64,000 nucleotides of DNA from Bacteriovoracaceae bacterium UBA6153 (GTDB taxonomy: Bacteria > Bdellovibrionota > Bacteriovoracia > Bacteriovoracales > Bacteriovoracaceae): contig DIUR01000008.1 of the NCBI GenBank assembly GCA_002428265.1, positions 75,058 through 139,057 of the forward strand. The letters run 5' to 3'. Positions 43,147 through 51,527 of the stretch are shown in pieces. Position 1 is the first letter of the stretch. Each line of letters starts with the position of its first letter. Below the pieces are notes generated by a model, which was given only the letters and a program-made list of their open reading frames with translations, had not been told where the DNA came from and made no database searches. The position numbers were made by a program, and so were the translations under genes.

Positions 43147-44849
43147 AAATTCTTCATTAGTTCATTAAAATGTTTTTTCTCAAACACTGTATTTTTACCG
43201 CTATTTCTAGTCTGTGTATAGACTCCACCCTCAGTATAACTGAGCGCATTTCGGAAGTAATCTTTAGACTCCTTTTTAAGAGAGCTTTCATCAATTATAT
43301 TAATAATCGACACGCCTCCTCCGGCCATCTTATTTGATTTATCTAATGCGGCAAGGACTCTGTAAAGCTCAGGATAGCTCAGACCTTTCTTTTTCAGCGA
43401 CGCAATGTCACGCTTAATCAACTGATGCTCACCAACCGGACCTGCATTTTTTCTAAGTGAAAGAATCCACTGAATGCAAATGATAACCAGAAAAGCACTT
43501 AGGATAATATTTAAAACCATCAGTCCTTTTTCAAACCATCTTCCTTGAGAAGTTGCACTTGGACCTACAAGCCCAGCCTGATTAAGCTCTGTTGGCCCTG
43601 ATGATTTTTTAAACAACGAGCTTAAAAAACTATTATCTTCCGAAGCAGGTTTATCAGCTGGTTGATCCGTTTTAGTTTCATTTCCACCGCTCGGAGCAAC
43701 CGCAACTCCAGAAACTTCTAAGGCCGGAATAGTGATCTTTTTTTCAATGTATTTACCATTGGCCGGTTCAAAATAAGCTAGTGCTAATTCTCTACTAGGA
43801 ATACTAACTGGTCCTCTTGCTAATAGTGTGTATTCAAATAATTTCTTAGCTGCTTGAGTTCCAATTTCACTCACATCAGACTTAGTGTCGAATTGCTCTA
43901 GGTTATTATCCGTATAAATAACAGGAGCATCAAAGTTTTCAACAGCACCTTTTCCTTTAACTTCAAGCTTAATTTCAATTGGCTCATTAACTAAATACTT
44001 TGCTTTAGGAATTGATAAATTAAACTCATGCTCTCCGACCAGCCCCGTAAAGCTTGCTGGTACTCCTTCTGCTGGAAGCGGTAGAACTTCAATTTCAACT
44101 CTAGGACTCGAAAGGTCTTTGTTTTTATATCTTTGGTTACCATAACCAAAGCCACTATAATCATTTTCAATCATCTGCACAGATATCTTAAGCGGATCTA
44201 AAACTGCAGAGCCTACCTTTTCTGGATAAAGCCTTGCTGAATAAGCCAGGATTCTTTTTAAAACTTGCCCTTTGTACTGAACTGTTTCAACTGGAGAATT
44301 GATATGATGAAAGCGCTTTATAAATTTATTTAGCTTCGGAAATTCTTTAACATCATTTGCTGAAATAGAAGTTTTAAAATAAAGGTAATAGTTAACATCA
44401 AGTCCTTCCCCAAGATAAACTCTGGTCTTTGATGCTTCTGCTTCGATGAAAGCGTCGGGAACTCTTCTGGCCTCGTTATGAACTGTTACCCTCACTTCAG
44501 GAACAGACATTGTTTTTCCGGCCATTTCTACTTTAACGTTCCTTAAATAAACCTGACCGGCCCTTTCGGCCATCAACTCATAAACAACAGCTTGTTCTTT
44601 TGTCGTTGTAAATTTTCCGTTAATAACAATAGTCGAAATTGATAGCCCCTGTGAGCGCTTTCCTAATACTGAAGCCCCATAAGGAGTGAATGAAATGTAC
44701 GGCTCTTCACTTCCTGAAGTTTTAACTTTAAAAGTTACAAAAAATGTTTCGTTGATAACAACTTCTTTTGGCTCAACAGTGACTTCTACATCCTCGGCAA
44801 GTGCAGCAAAAGAAAATATCGTTAAAAAAACAAGTGTTAAAATTTTCAT
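43143..44849 (-). CDS. batD: BatD-type aerotolerance protein
   Basis: A 568-residue exported protein. I start at ATG 44849, which shares its first base with the batB stop (TAATG); the frame is open back to a TTG at 44855. It has a signal peptide (ILTLVFLTIFSFAALA), N-terminal beta-sandwich repeats (VEVTVEPKEVVINETFFVTF, as expected for BatD), one membrane helix (GLMVLNIILSAFLVIICIQW) near residue 445 and a cytoplasmic helical tail. BatD is thought to act with BatA/BatB in an inner-membrane complex linked to oxygen or oxidative stress tolerance; its molecular role is not settled. Confidence 0.9.
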   Translation of the reverse strand: MKILTLVFLTIFSFAALAEDVEVTVEPKEVVINETFFVTFKVKTSGSEEPYISFTPYGASVLGKRSQGLSISTIVINGKFTTTKEQAVVYELMAERAGQVYLRNVKVEMAGKTMSVPEVRVTVHNEARRVPDAFIEAEASKTRVYLGEGLDVNYYLYFKTSISANDVKEFPKLNKFIKRFHHINSPVETVQYKGQVLKRILAYSARLYPEKVGSAVLDPLKISVQMIENDYSGFGYGNQRYKNKDLSSPRVEIEVLPLPAEGVPASFTGLVGEHEFNLSIPKAKYLVNEPIEIKLEVKGKGAVENFDAPVIYTDNNLEQFDTKSDVSEIGTQAAKKLFEYTLLARGPVSIPSRELALAYFEPANGKYIEKKITIPALEVSGVAVAPSGGNETKTDQPADKPASEDNSFLSSLFKKSSGPTELNQAGLVGPSATSQGRWFEKGLMVLNIILSAFLVIICIQWILSLRKNAGPVGEHQLIKRDIASLKKKGLSYPELYRVLAALDKSNKMAGGGVSIINIIDESSLKKESKDYFRNALSYTEGGVYTQTRNSGKNTVFEKKHFNELMKNL

Positions 44850-46666
44850 TACCAATCTCTCTTAGGTTTAGATGAACCACGTTCGTTTGTAGTAGTATCC
44901 ATCATCCTTTTTTGTAATTCTCTATCATCGTTTAAAATTTGCTTAACCATTGCCGGAGTTTTAACCATTTTTCTTTTTTGCTCTATCATTTTCTCTTTTT
45001 CTTGAAGAGTCTGAGGACTTGGCTCTGGCCTATCTGGCTTATCTAGATCCTTTGGATCCTTTTTGTCTTTATCTTTGTCCTGCTTGTCTTTTTCGTCTTT
45101 CTTATCTTGATCTTTTTGTTTATCACTTTTGCTATTTTTTTGGTCTTGCTTATCCTGGCCTTTGCCATCTTTGCTTTTATCGTCTTTTTTATCGCCGCTT
45201 TCGCCGTCTTTATTTTGATCGTCTTTTTTGTCGTTTTTGTCCGACTCACCATCTTTTTTATCTTCTTTTTTATCATCCTTCTTATTTTTATCCTTACTCT
45301 TTCCTTCTGAGTTCATTGTAAGAAGTATATTATTTCTGAGCTTATCTTTAAGCTCTTCGTTCTTAGAGTTCTTAAAAATCTCTTGAATAATAGGCATTGC
45401 CTCATCGAGTTTATTACTTTTTAGCAATGCGGTCGCATGATTAAACTGAACTTCCTGATCATCATCAGACTTGGAATATTCTTTATAAAGTTCAGTGGCC
45501 CTGACATCGTCATTGTTTTTTAAAAAACCTTCTGCCACTTTCAAAATTTCTTTCCGGTCAGATTTTCCAGACTTCATCTTATCTATATCTTTCTTTAGAT
45601 GTGCTGGAATCGGTGGAAGCTCTGTCTTGTCTTCTTCTTGAGCAAATGCCCCAGATGAGAGAGTCGCGCTCACTAGAAGTATGCTCATAACGGTTTTAAA
45701 GCTCGCAAATCTCCCCAGTAAGATGGAAACACAATAAAGAATAATCGCAGGAATAAGTATTAAGTGTGAAAAGACAGGTCGTACTCTCATATCACCTTTC
45801 CCATTAGTCTTATTATAAGATCCTCTGAAAAAATTCATGATTTCGTCTGTCGGAAGTGAGTAAGAATTGGCAATCCAGTATTTATAGTTTTTAACATTCC
45901 TACCAATTTTTTTTATGTACTCTTCATCTAGCCTGGTAATAACAGGCTCTCCCTTAACTGTTTTATACCCTCTAAACGAACCATCTTCCCAACGAAGAGG
46001 AATATTTCCTCCTTTAACAGTACCAATACCAACGACGGCCAGGTTAACATTACTCCCTAAGTCAGCGTCAAATGCACCTTCACTTTCTTCTGCGTCTGTA
46101 AAAACTAAGATATTACCAGAAGCAGTTTTTTGATCTTCAGTTTGAAAATACCCCGTAGCTTCAGCAATTGCTTGAGAAATATTAGATCCACCTGAGACGG
46201 CATTTGTTTTTTCTAGAGCTGCTAATCTCGAGTCTAGTAAATCAATATCATCCGTAAATGGTATTAATCTTTTTTGAATATCAGAAAATAGGACTATCGA
46301 AATCTGGTGTCCGGCTGCATTTTTAACAAAATGTCTCGCTAATTGAATGGCCTTTCCAAATCGGCTTGGACGAATATCCTCTGAGAGCATACTTGCAGAG
46401 CTATCAAGAATGATAATTGTTTTTTGATCAGGAAGATTTGTTTTAACTTTTTCCTCAGGACCTCTAAGATCCAACAAAGAAGCCATCATAAGAAATAAGC
46501 TTACAATATACACAAGAGAAGAAACTCTGCTCATCCAGCTTCTTTCAAAAAACCAATAGGTCTTCACCCATGTAAAATACTTGCGATTTAAATAAGTAAA
46601 AAGAATAAATAGAAATATTCCTGCGGCAATAATATGAGGAAGATATTGTGTGTTAGTAAAATTCAT
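44849..46666 (-). CDS. BatB/BatC fusion: VWA protein with TPR and Lys/Asp-rich tail
   Basis: A 605-residue inner-membrane protein. Two N-terminal membrane helices (1-60), a VWA domain with MIDAS motif ILDSSASM near residue 85 and a third helix (LILIPAIILYCVSILLG) near 305 match BatB. A signal-like helix follows (ILLVSATLSSGAFAQ), then TPR repeats (about 375-450), and a strikingly Lys/Asp-rich stretch (about 455-547, encoded at 45025-45305) ending in a conserved-looking tail PAMVKQILNDDRELQKRMM. TPR plus charged tail is the plan of BatC, so batB and batC seem fused. MIDAS residues are intact, so metal-dependent binding is likely. Confidence 0.88.
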   Translation of the reverse strand: MNFTNTQYLPHIIAAGIFLFILFTYLNRKYFTWVKTYWFFERSWMSRVSSLVYIVSLFLMMASLLDLRGPEEKVKTNLPDQKTIIILDSSASMLSEDIRPSRFGKAIQLARHFVKNAAGHQISIVLFSDIQKRLIPFTDDIDLLDSRLAALEKTNAVSGGSNISQAIAEATGYFQTEDQKTASGNILVFTDAEESEGAFDADLGSNVNLAVVGIGTVKGGNIPLRWEDGSFRGYKTVKGEPVITRLDEEYIKKIGRNVKNYKYWIANSYSLPTDEIMNFFRGSYNKTNGKGDMRVRPVFSHLILIPAIILYCVSILLGRFASFKTVMSILLVSATLSSGAFAQEEDKTELPPIPAHLKKDIDKMKSGKSDRKEILKVAEGFLKNNDDVRATELYKEYSKSDDDQEVQFNHATALLKSNKLDEAMPIIQEIFKNSKNEELKDKLRNNILLTMNSEGKSKDKNKKDDKKEDKKDGESDKNDKKDDQNKDGESGDKKDDKSKDGKGQDKQDQKNSKSDKQKDQDKKDEKDKQDKDKDKKDPKDLDKPDRPEPSPQTLQEKEKMIEQKRKMVKTPAMVKQILNDDRELQKRMMDTTTNERGSSKPKRDW

Positions 46667-47643
46667 GGGCCCTCCCTTAGGAGCAAGCGTCTAGATAATT
46701 CTGTTCCAATTAAAAGTAAAACTCCAATTAGAAGATATTTAAAATAGAGCTCTTCATAAATAATTCGCCCAGATTGTTCGATTTCCGTTCTCTCTAGTTT
46801 ATTAATATCACCTAAAACATTTTCCAGGGCCTTATTATCGCGGGCCATATAAAACTTCCCGCCAGTAAGGTCGGCAATTTCTTTTAATCCTTTCTCATCA
46901 ACACTTCCACCCGGAATCATTTGATAGCGCTGGACTCCAAACATATTTGGGCCAACAGGAATGCGTGCATCCTTTGCTCCACCAATACCGATTGTGTAAA
47001 TTTTAATTTTTTGCTCTGCTGCCATTTCAGCCGCCTGAAGTGGAGTCATCGTACCGACGTTACTTACTCCGTCCGTCATTAATATCATGACTTTGTTTTT
47101 GGCCAGAGATTGTAGCAAGCGACCAACTCCCAAGGCCAATGCATCACCAATATTAGTTCCATCACCTAATGGACCTAGCTTTATTTGAGCAACCATTTTA
47201 TTGATCAAATTCAAATCTGTTGAAAGTGGAAGAAGAGTAAATACTTTTTCTGCAAAAATAACAATTCCTATTCTATCTCTTGGAAAGAGAGAGACGAACT
47301 CCTGAATCTTAATTTTTGCAGCCTCAAAACGATTCGGTTTTAAGTCTTCAGCAAGCATTGACCTCGAAAGGTCTAAAACAATAAAAATATCATTTACTTC
47401 AATAGTATTTTTATCCATTCCTAATGGTTTCCGAGGTCCGGCCAAAGCAAAAGAAATATAAAGCCATCCAGCGACACCTGTCAGAAAAATAAGAGATCTT
47501 AAAAATGGAAAACCAGATTTTTTATATTTTTTGGGAATAAATAATTGTGGTTTTTTAAAGAAATAGAAATAGCCAATAACCCAAAAAATTAGGCCAACTA
47601 TTCCCCATCCTGCATAAGCGATATGTTGAAATTCAAAATTCAT
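46663..47643 (-). CDS. batA: BatA-type VWA protein
   Basis: A 326-residue inner-membrane protein with N-terminal membrane helices (WGIVGLIFWVIGYFYFF and FLRSLIFLTGVAGWLYISFA), a VWA domain with intact MIDAS (IVLDLSRSMLAEDLKPNRF near residue 91; TDGVSNVG later) and a C-terminal helix (YLLIGVLLLIGTELSRRLLL). Layout and the SRSMLAEDLKPNR text are classic BatA. VWA proteins of this kind work with MoxR ATPases, encoded four genes upstream. It overlaps both neighbours by four bases (ATGA), showing tight coupling. Confidence 0.92.
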   Translation of the reverse strand: MNFEFQHIAYAGWGIVGLIFWVIGYFYFFKKPQLFIPKKYKKSGFPFLRSLIFLTGVAGWLYISFALAGPRKPLGMDKNTIEVNDIFIVLDLSRSMLAEDLKPNRFEAAKIKIQEFVSLFPRDRIGIVIFAEKVFTLLPLSTDLNLINKMVAQIKLGPLGDGTNIGDALALGVGRLLQSLAKNKVMILMTDGVSNVGTMTPLQAAEMAAEQKIKIYTIGIGGAKDARIPVGPNMFGVQRYQMIPGGSVDEKGLKEIADLTGGKFYMARDNKALENVLGDINKLERTEIEQSGRIIYEELYFKYLLIGVLLLIGTELSRRLLLREGP

Positions 47644-48413
47644 TGCTCAAAACTCCTTCTGATAATATCAAAAGAAGCACGAACCTCTGCATACTCTTCA
47701 TTATGCCAGTCTTTTTTAAACTGATGCTGATTAAGAGTTTTTAGAAACTCCAAATGCGCTGGTGCCTTAATTGTTAATAAAGGCATCCACTTCTCTTTTT
47801 CTTTATATAGGTGTTCAAAATCAGATCTTTTATCTGCTGACCTAAAAAGCTCATCATAGTGCCTCCTGGCCTTTTTAAGCTGATCTGGTCTTAATTTCAG
47901 AATAAAAGTTTTAATTGATTGGCGCTTAATAACTGCAACAACCACAAGTAATAAAATAATCACGGCTACAATCATCCACAGCTTGGATGTATTTACTGAT
48001 TGATCTAAAATAAAAAAATTGTCACTTTTATTTTTAAGCTCATCTATCTTTAAAGCTCCAGCACTTAACTGGATAACGTTTTCATTATATTTGAAGTTAA
48101 AAACTGGCTGAACTTTTGAAGACTTTACAATAAACAATGCTCTAAGCTCGACAACGTCTGCATTATTATCAGAAGGAGCAAGACTCAAAATTTGTGCCAT
48201 GTAATAGGCATTGAAGAGAACTTGCTTTTCAAGCTTCTTAAATTGCCCCATGTCTGCATTTTCAATTGGCCAGAATCTTAAAGTCGCTTCAAACAAATCT
48301 CCTTCTTTGACTTGAGAGATTGTATCCGCTGGTTTAAATTCTCCGTTAATCGCCTGAGCTTGAACATTAAAGCTCGTAATAAAAATAAGAATTAAAGAAC
48401 ATAAGAGTTTCAT
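47640..48413 (-). CDS. Bat-operon membrane protein of unknown function
   Basis: A 257-residue protein with a signal peptide (LLCSLILIFITSFNVQAQA), an exported beta-rich domain (about 20-140), one strong membrane helix (LWMIVAVIILLLVVVAVI near 145-165) and a cytoplasmic helical domain with ARRHYDELFRSADKRSDFEH. This topology, and the position between DUF58 and batA, correspond to the DUF4381-like or unnamed membrane protein often found in Bat operons. I cannot assign a family with certainty. It overlaps each neighbour by four bases. Confidence 0.8.
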   Translation of the reverse strand: MKLLCSLILIFITSFNVQAQAINGEFKPADTISQVKEGDLFEATLRFWPIENADMGQFKKLEKQVLFNAYYMAQILSLAPSDNNADVVELRALFIVKSSKVQPVFNFKYNENVIQLSAGALKIDELKNKSDNFFILDQSVNTSKLWMIVAVIILLLVVVAVIKRQSIKTFILKLRPDQLKKARRHYDELFRSADKRSDFEHLYKEKEKWMPLLTIKAPAHLEFLKTLNQHQFKKDWHNEEYAEVRASFDIIRRSFEQ

Positions 48414-49255
48414 CTCATCTCCTTTACAAAATTTTCTAAATATTTTTCCTGAATTTTTAGCCTTTTAAATCGCTTTCCATATGCATGAACCAAATCTTTT
48501 TTTCCTGCAAAATCATACTTCCCTAAACTTGCAGATGCCTTAGGGCCAGAAGAGGCATGCAAAGAGTACGGGAGTGATTTCGCTTCATCCAATGGCGATA
48601 GAAGTTGAAAACAATGAACATTGGACCTAACTAACAATTTTTTTAAAACATCCGCGTCCACGAAATCATTAAAATCGGAAAGAAGAATAATCTCTCTCTT
48701 CCTACTTAAGTGTTTCATGATGGAGATATATTTTTGCTTCTTATCCACATTGTCTTCAAAATTACGATTAAGATTAACTCTTCCTTTATTCGTAATAATA
48801 TTATTGTCTTCTAAAGTAGAAATTAAGTGAGTAATTCCCTGGTCCCCTGAGAGTTTTGGAATATTTATAACTTGATCAGTAACAATTAGTGCATGAACAA
48901 AATCATTCGTCTCTTTTGCCAGCAAGTATAAAAGACAACATATTTCAATCGCAGCCTGAAGCTTTGAAACTCCATTAAAGCCAGTCATCATCGTTGAGGA
49001 AGCATCTATCACAACGACAATCTCTACGTTTCTTTCTTCATTAAAAGTTTTCACATATGGATGACTTGTTTTTGCCAGAATTTTCCAGTCGATAAAACGA
49101 ATATCATCACCAAAATTATAAACCTGGTGCTCTTTAAACTGAAGGCCCGTTCCCTTAATGTTGGTCTTAAGCATCCCAATAGAATGAGAATTGGCCTTTC
49201 TAAAAAGATTGGCCCTTAATCTTCCAACAACTTTTCTAACTTCAGTAATATTCAT
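48410..49255 (-). CDS. DUF58-domain protein of the MoxR-Bat operon
   Basis: A 281-residue cytoplasmic protein with the DUF58 hallmark YNFGDDIRFIDWKILAKT, where the conserved pattern R-x-I-D-W is clear, followed by KTFNEERNVEIVVVIDASSTM, a VWA-like beginning of the fold. DUF58 proteins regularly pair with MoxR ATPases and act as adaptor or substrate. It lies 2 bases after moxR. Confidence 0.9.
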   Translation of the reverse strand: MNITEVRKVVGRLRANLFRKANSHSIGMLKTNIKGTGLQFKEHQVYNFGDDIRFIDWKILAKTSHPYVKTFNEERNVEIVVVIDASSTMMTGFNGVSKLQAAIEICCLLYLLAKETNDFVHALIVTDQVINIPKLSGDQGITHLISTLEDNNIITNKGRVNLNRNFEDNVDKKQKYISIMKHLSRKREIILLSDFNDFVDADVLKKLLVRSNVHCFQLLSPLDEAKSLPYSLHASSGPKASASLGKYDFAGKKDLVHAYGKRFKRLKIQEKYLENFVKEMR

Positions 49256-49257
49256 AT

Positions 49258-50208
49258 CTATACAAGTGATTTTGCAATTTTTAGTGCAACATCAGCTCCT
49301 TTAAAATTATCGATTGAAGCTTCATATGAAAGAATCATTCTGTGACCAAGTACACTCGGAACAATCTTTAAAACATGATCAGGTGTCACAAAATCTTTGC
49401 CTTCCATGAAGGCCATGAACTTTGAAACTCTATATAACCAAATGACTGCTCTTGGCGAAGCCCCTGAAACGATCACTCCATTGTATTCTTTTGGGAAATA
49501 CTCATTTCCGGGTCTTGTCGCATGAACAATTTTCACAATGAGGTCTTTGATTTTTTCATCTACATAAATGGCCTCAACTGTATCTTGGGCAGTAAGAAGA
49601 TCATCAGTTGAAAGAACAGCTGCAAGCTTTGTAACTGCATTCTTCTTTAGCTCAAGAATATTTTTTTCTGATTTAAAAGAAGGATAATCTACATTTACCT
49701 TCATCATAAAACGATCGAGCTGAGCTTCTGGAAGCTGGTATGTTCCTTCTTGCTCTATAGGATTCTGAGTAGCAAGAACAACGAAAGGAGAAGAAAGCCT
49801 GTGAGTCTCTTCACCAATAGTCACTTGCTTTTCTGCCATAGCTTCAAGAAGAGCTGCCTGAACTTTTGCCGGAGCACGATTGATTTCATCTGCAAGAAGT
49901 AATTGAGTGAAAATAGGCCCGAATTTCGTACTAAACTCTTCATTCTTTTGACTATAAATCATTGTCCCAATCAAGTCTGATGGAAGAAGATCTGGTGTAA
50001 ACTGGATTCTCTTAAACGATAGATCACAAAGCTTACTGATAGTTGAAACTGAAAGGGTTTTACCCAAACCAGGCATCCCTTCAATAAGCAAATGTCCTTC
50101 ACAAATAAGAGAGGCCATAATAGCATCTAATAAATTGTCCTGACCAAAAATAATTCCTTTGGCCTGTGTTAATGCATCGTTAATTTTTGCTCTTACTTCT
50201 GCGCTCAT
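49258..50208 (-). CDS. MoxR-family AAA+ ATPase
   Basis: AAA+ chaperone that activates or assembles VWA-domain partners. The 316-residue product has Walker A EGMPGLGKTLSV near residue 40, Walker B LLLADEINRAPAKVQAALLE near 107, sensor FVVLATQNPIEQEGTYQLPE with the typical NPIE, and the R-finger region AQLDRFMMKV. It is next to DUF58 and Bat proteins, the standard functional set. It starts 3 bases after the methyltransferase stop. Confidence 0.95.
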   Translation of the reverse strand: MSAEVRAKINDALTQAKGIIFGQDNLLDAIMASLICEGHLLIEGMPGLGKTLSVSTISKLCDLSFKRIQFTPDLLPSDLIGTMIYSQKNEEFSTKFGPIFTQLLLADEINRAPAKVQAALLEAMAEKQVTIGEETHRLSSPFVVLATQNPIEQEGTYQLPEAQLDRFMMKVNVDYPSFKSEKNILELKKNAVTKLAAVLSTDDLLTAQDTVEAIYVDEKIKDLIVKIVHATRPGNEYFPKEYNGVIVSGASPRAVIWLYRVSKFMAFMEGKDFVTPDHVLKIVPSVLGHRMILSYEASIDNFKGADVALKIAKSLV

Positions 50209-50211
50209 AAA

Positions 50212-51429
50212 TTACCCTCTAGTAACGAAATAAACTAAATATTTAATATAAAAACTTTTATCTTTAAATCCACTGAATGGATGATCAAAACCTTGGACTC
50301 CCAAATCTAGCAAATGAACTTTTTGAGAATTTTTAAGTGCCGCATCCTGAACTGTTTTATCTAACTCTTCATAATTCACGTGATGAGTACATGAAGCCAC
50401 AACCATTACGGCTTCATCATTTAAAAGTTTCATCGCTTTTAAATGCAATTTTTCATAACCTTGAATCGCTGTTACTTTATTTTTTTCTGACTTTGTAAAA
50501 GCTGGAGGATCACTTACGATCACATCATACTTTTTTCCAGCACTAATTTGATTGTCTAAGAATTTAAAAACGTCAGAGCGTGAAAAAGATCCTCTTCCTT
50601 GAAATCCGTTTAAATCAAGGTGAGTCTCGATCGCCTCTCCCATATTTCCCTGATCAACAAATTCTACATGCTCCACACCCGCTTTTAGCATGTGCAGTCC
50701 CCAGCTTCCTACATATGAGAAGAGGTCAAGACCTGTCTTTTTAGAAAAGCTGGTTCTTGATAACAGATCGGCCAATTTTTTTCTATTTTCTCGGTGATCA
50801 TAATAATATCCAATTTTCTGGACAACATTTTGAGAGATTTTATACTTTAATCCATTCTCAAAAATTTCCAGGTCATCTGTTGTTTTTTCTGATTCGTGAA
50901 TGGGAAGAACTTCTGCTTTTCTATATTCGGCATTATCAAAAAATAATACTTTTTGCTCTGGGTACTTTAATTCTATTTCGCTTTTGATCAGGTCGCGAAA
51001 TCTATCCATTCCAGCCGTGTTGATTTGTGCAAAAATATATTTTTGGTACTTATCAACAATGATTCCGGCCAATGAATCATTCATTCCATAAATCAGCCTT
51101 GCGCCTGAAGCGTAGTCTGAAAAATAGTCACGCTTTCTGAATGCTTTTCTTAATTTTTTAACAATGATTTCTTTTGCGACAATCGCTTCATCAGATTTAC
51201 TATTATATTTTTTTTCTAAATCATCCGAGATGATTTTAATTTTATAAAAACTCTCTGCGTATGGATTGATATAAGCTATGTAATTTTTTTTAATTAATTG
51301 ATCTTCTATAATGACCCATTCGCCAGGTTGAAGACCTTTAGGTAGCTCAATTAAATCTTTTTCAGAAAGCTCACGATCACCACGAGCGACTTTCAGCGAA
51401 GACTTGTTTTCAAGAATAAGTGATTTCAA
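50212..51429 (-). CDS. Class I SAM-dependent rRNA methyltransferase (RlmI-like)
   Basis: A 405-residue enzyme of the RlmI/RlmK group, which methylates cytosine-5 in 23S rRNA. It has an N-terminal PUA-like domain (ELPKGLQPGEWVIIED), a middle RAGL-type region (GARLIYGMNDSLAGIIVDKY), and the Rossmann fold with LDLFSYVGSWGLHMLKAGV, motif IV SDPPAFTKSEK and a late SCTHHV segment, where RlmI-type enzymes have the catalytic cysteine motif. The exact target base cannot be told. The likely start is TTG or the frame's ATG-equivalent at 51429, at the head of the long Bat operon. Confidence 0.88.
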   Translation of the reverse strand: MKSLILENKSSLKVARGDRELSEKDLIELPKGLQPGEWVIIEDQLIKKNYIAYINPYAESFYKIKIISDDLEKKYNSKSDEAIVAKEIIVKKLRKAFRKRDYFSDYASGARLIYGMNDSLAGIIVDKYQKYIFAQINTAGMDRFRDLIKSEIELKYPEQKVLFFDNAEYRKAEVLPIHESEKTTDDLEIFENGLKYKISQNVVQKIGYYYDHRENRKKLADLLSRTSFSKKTGLDLFSYVGSWGLHMLKAGVEHVEFVDQGNMGEAIETHLDLNGFQGRGSFSRSDVFKFLDNQISAGKKYDVIVSDPPAFTKSEKNKVTAIQGYEKLHLKAMKLLNDEAVMVVASCTHHVNYEELDKTVQDAALKNSQKVHLLDLGVQGFDHPFSGFKDKSFYIKYLVYFVTRG

Positions 51430-51469
51430 AAGATGGCCTCGAAAGAAGATAAAATACTGTTATATCTAT

Positions 51470-51497
51470 AGTATAGAATGACTTTTATAATCTTCAA
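51470..51497 (-). promoter_or_regulatory. Probable promoter of the rlmI-moxR-bat-ribF-aroE operon
   Basis: On the minus strand TTGAAG (51492-51497) and TATACT (51470-51475) are 16 bases apart, giving a short leader before 51429. All eight downstream genes overlap or are nearly adjacent and no other promoter is evident before aroE. Confidence 0.5.
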
Positions 51498-51527
51498 TAA
51501 GGTAATTATAGTAGCTGAGTAGACTAA

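Noticed and set aside
45019..45321. Long hydrophobic frames on the plus strand opposite batB/C
   Set aside because: They are the antisense of a Lys/Asp codon-rich stretch; complement of AAA/GAC repeats gives Phe/Leu/Val runs. No SD and no independent support.
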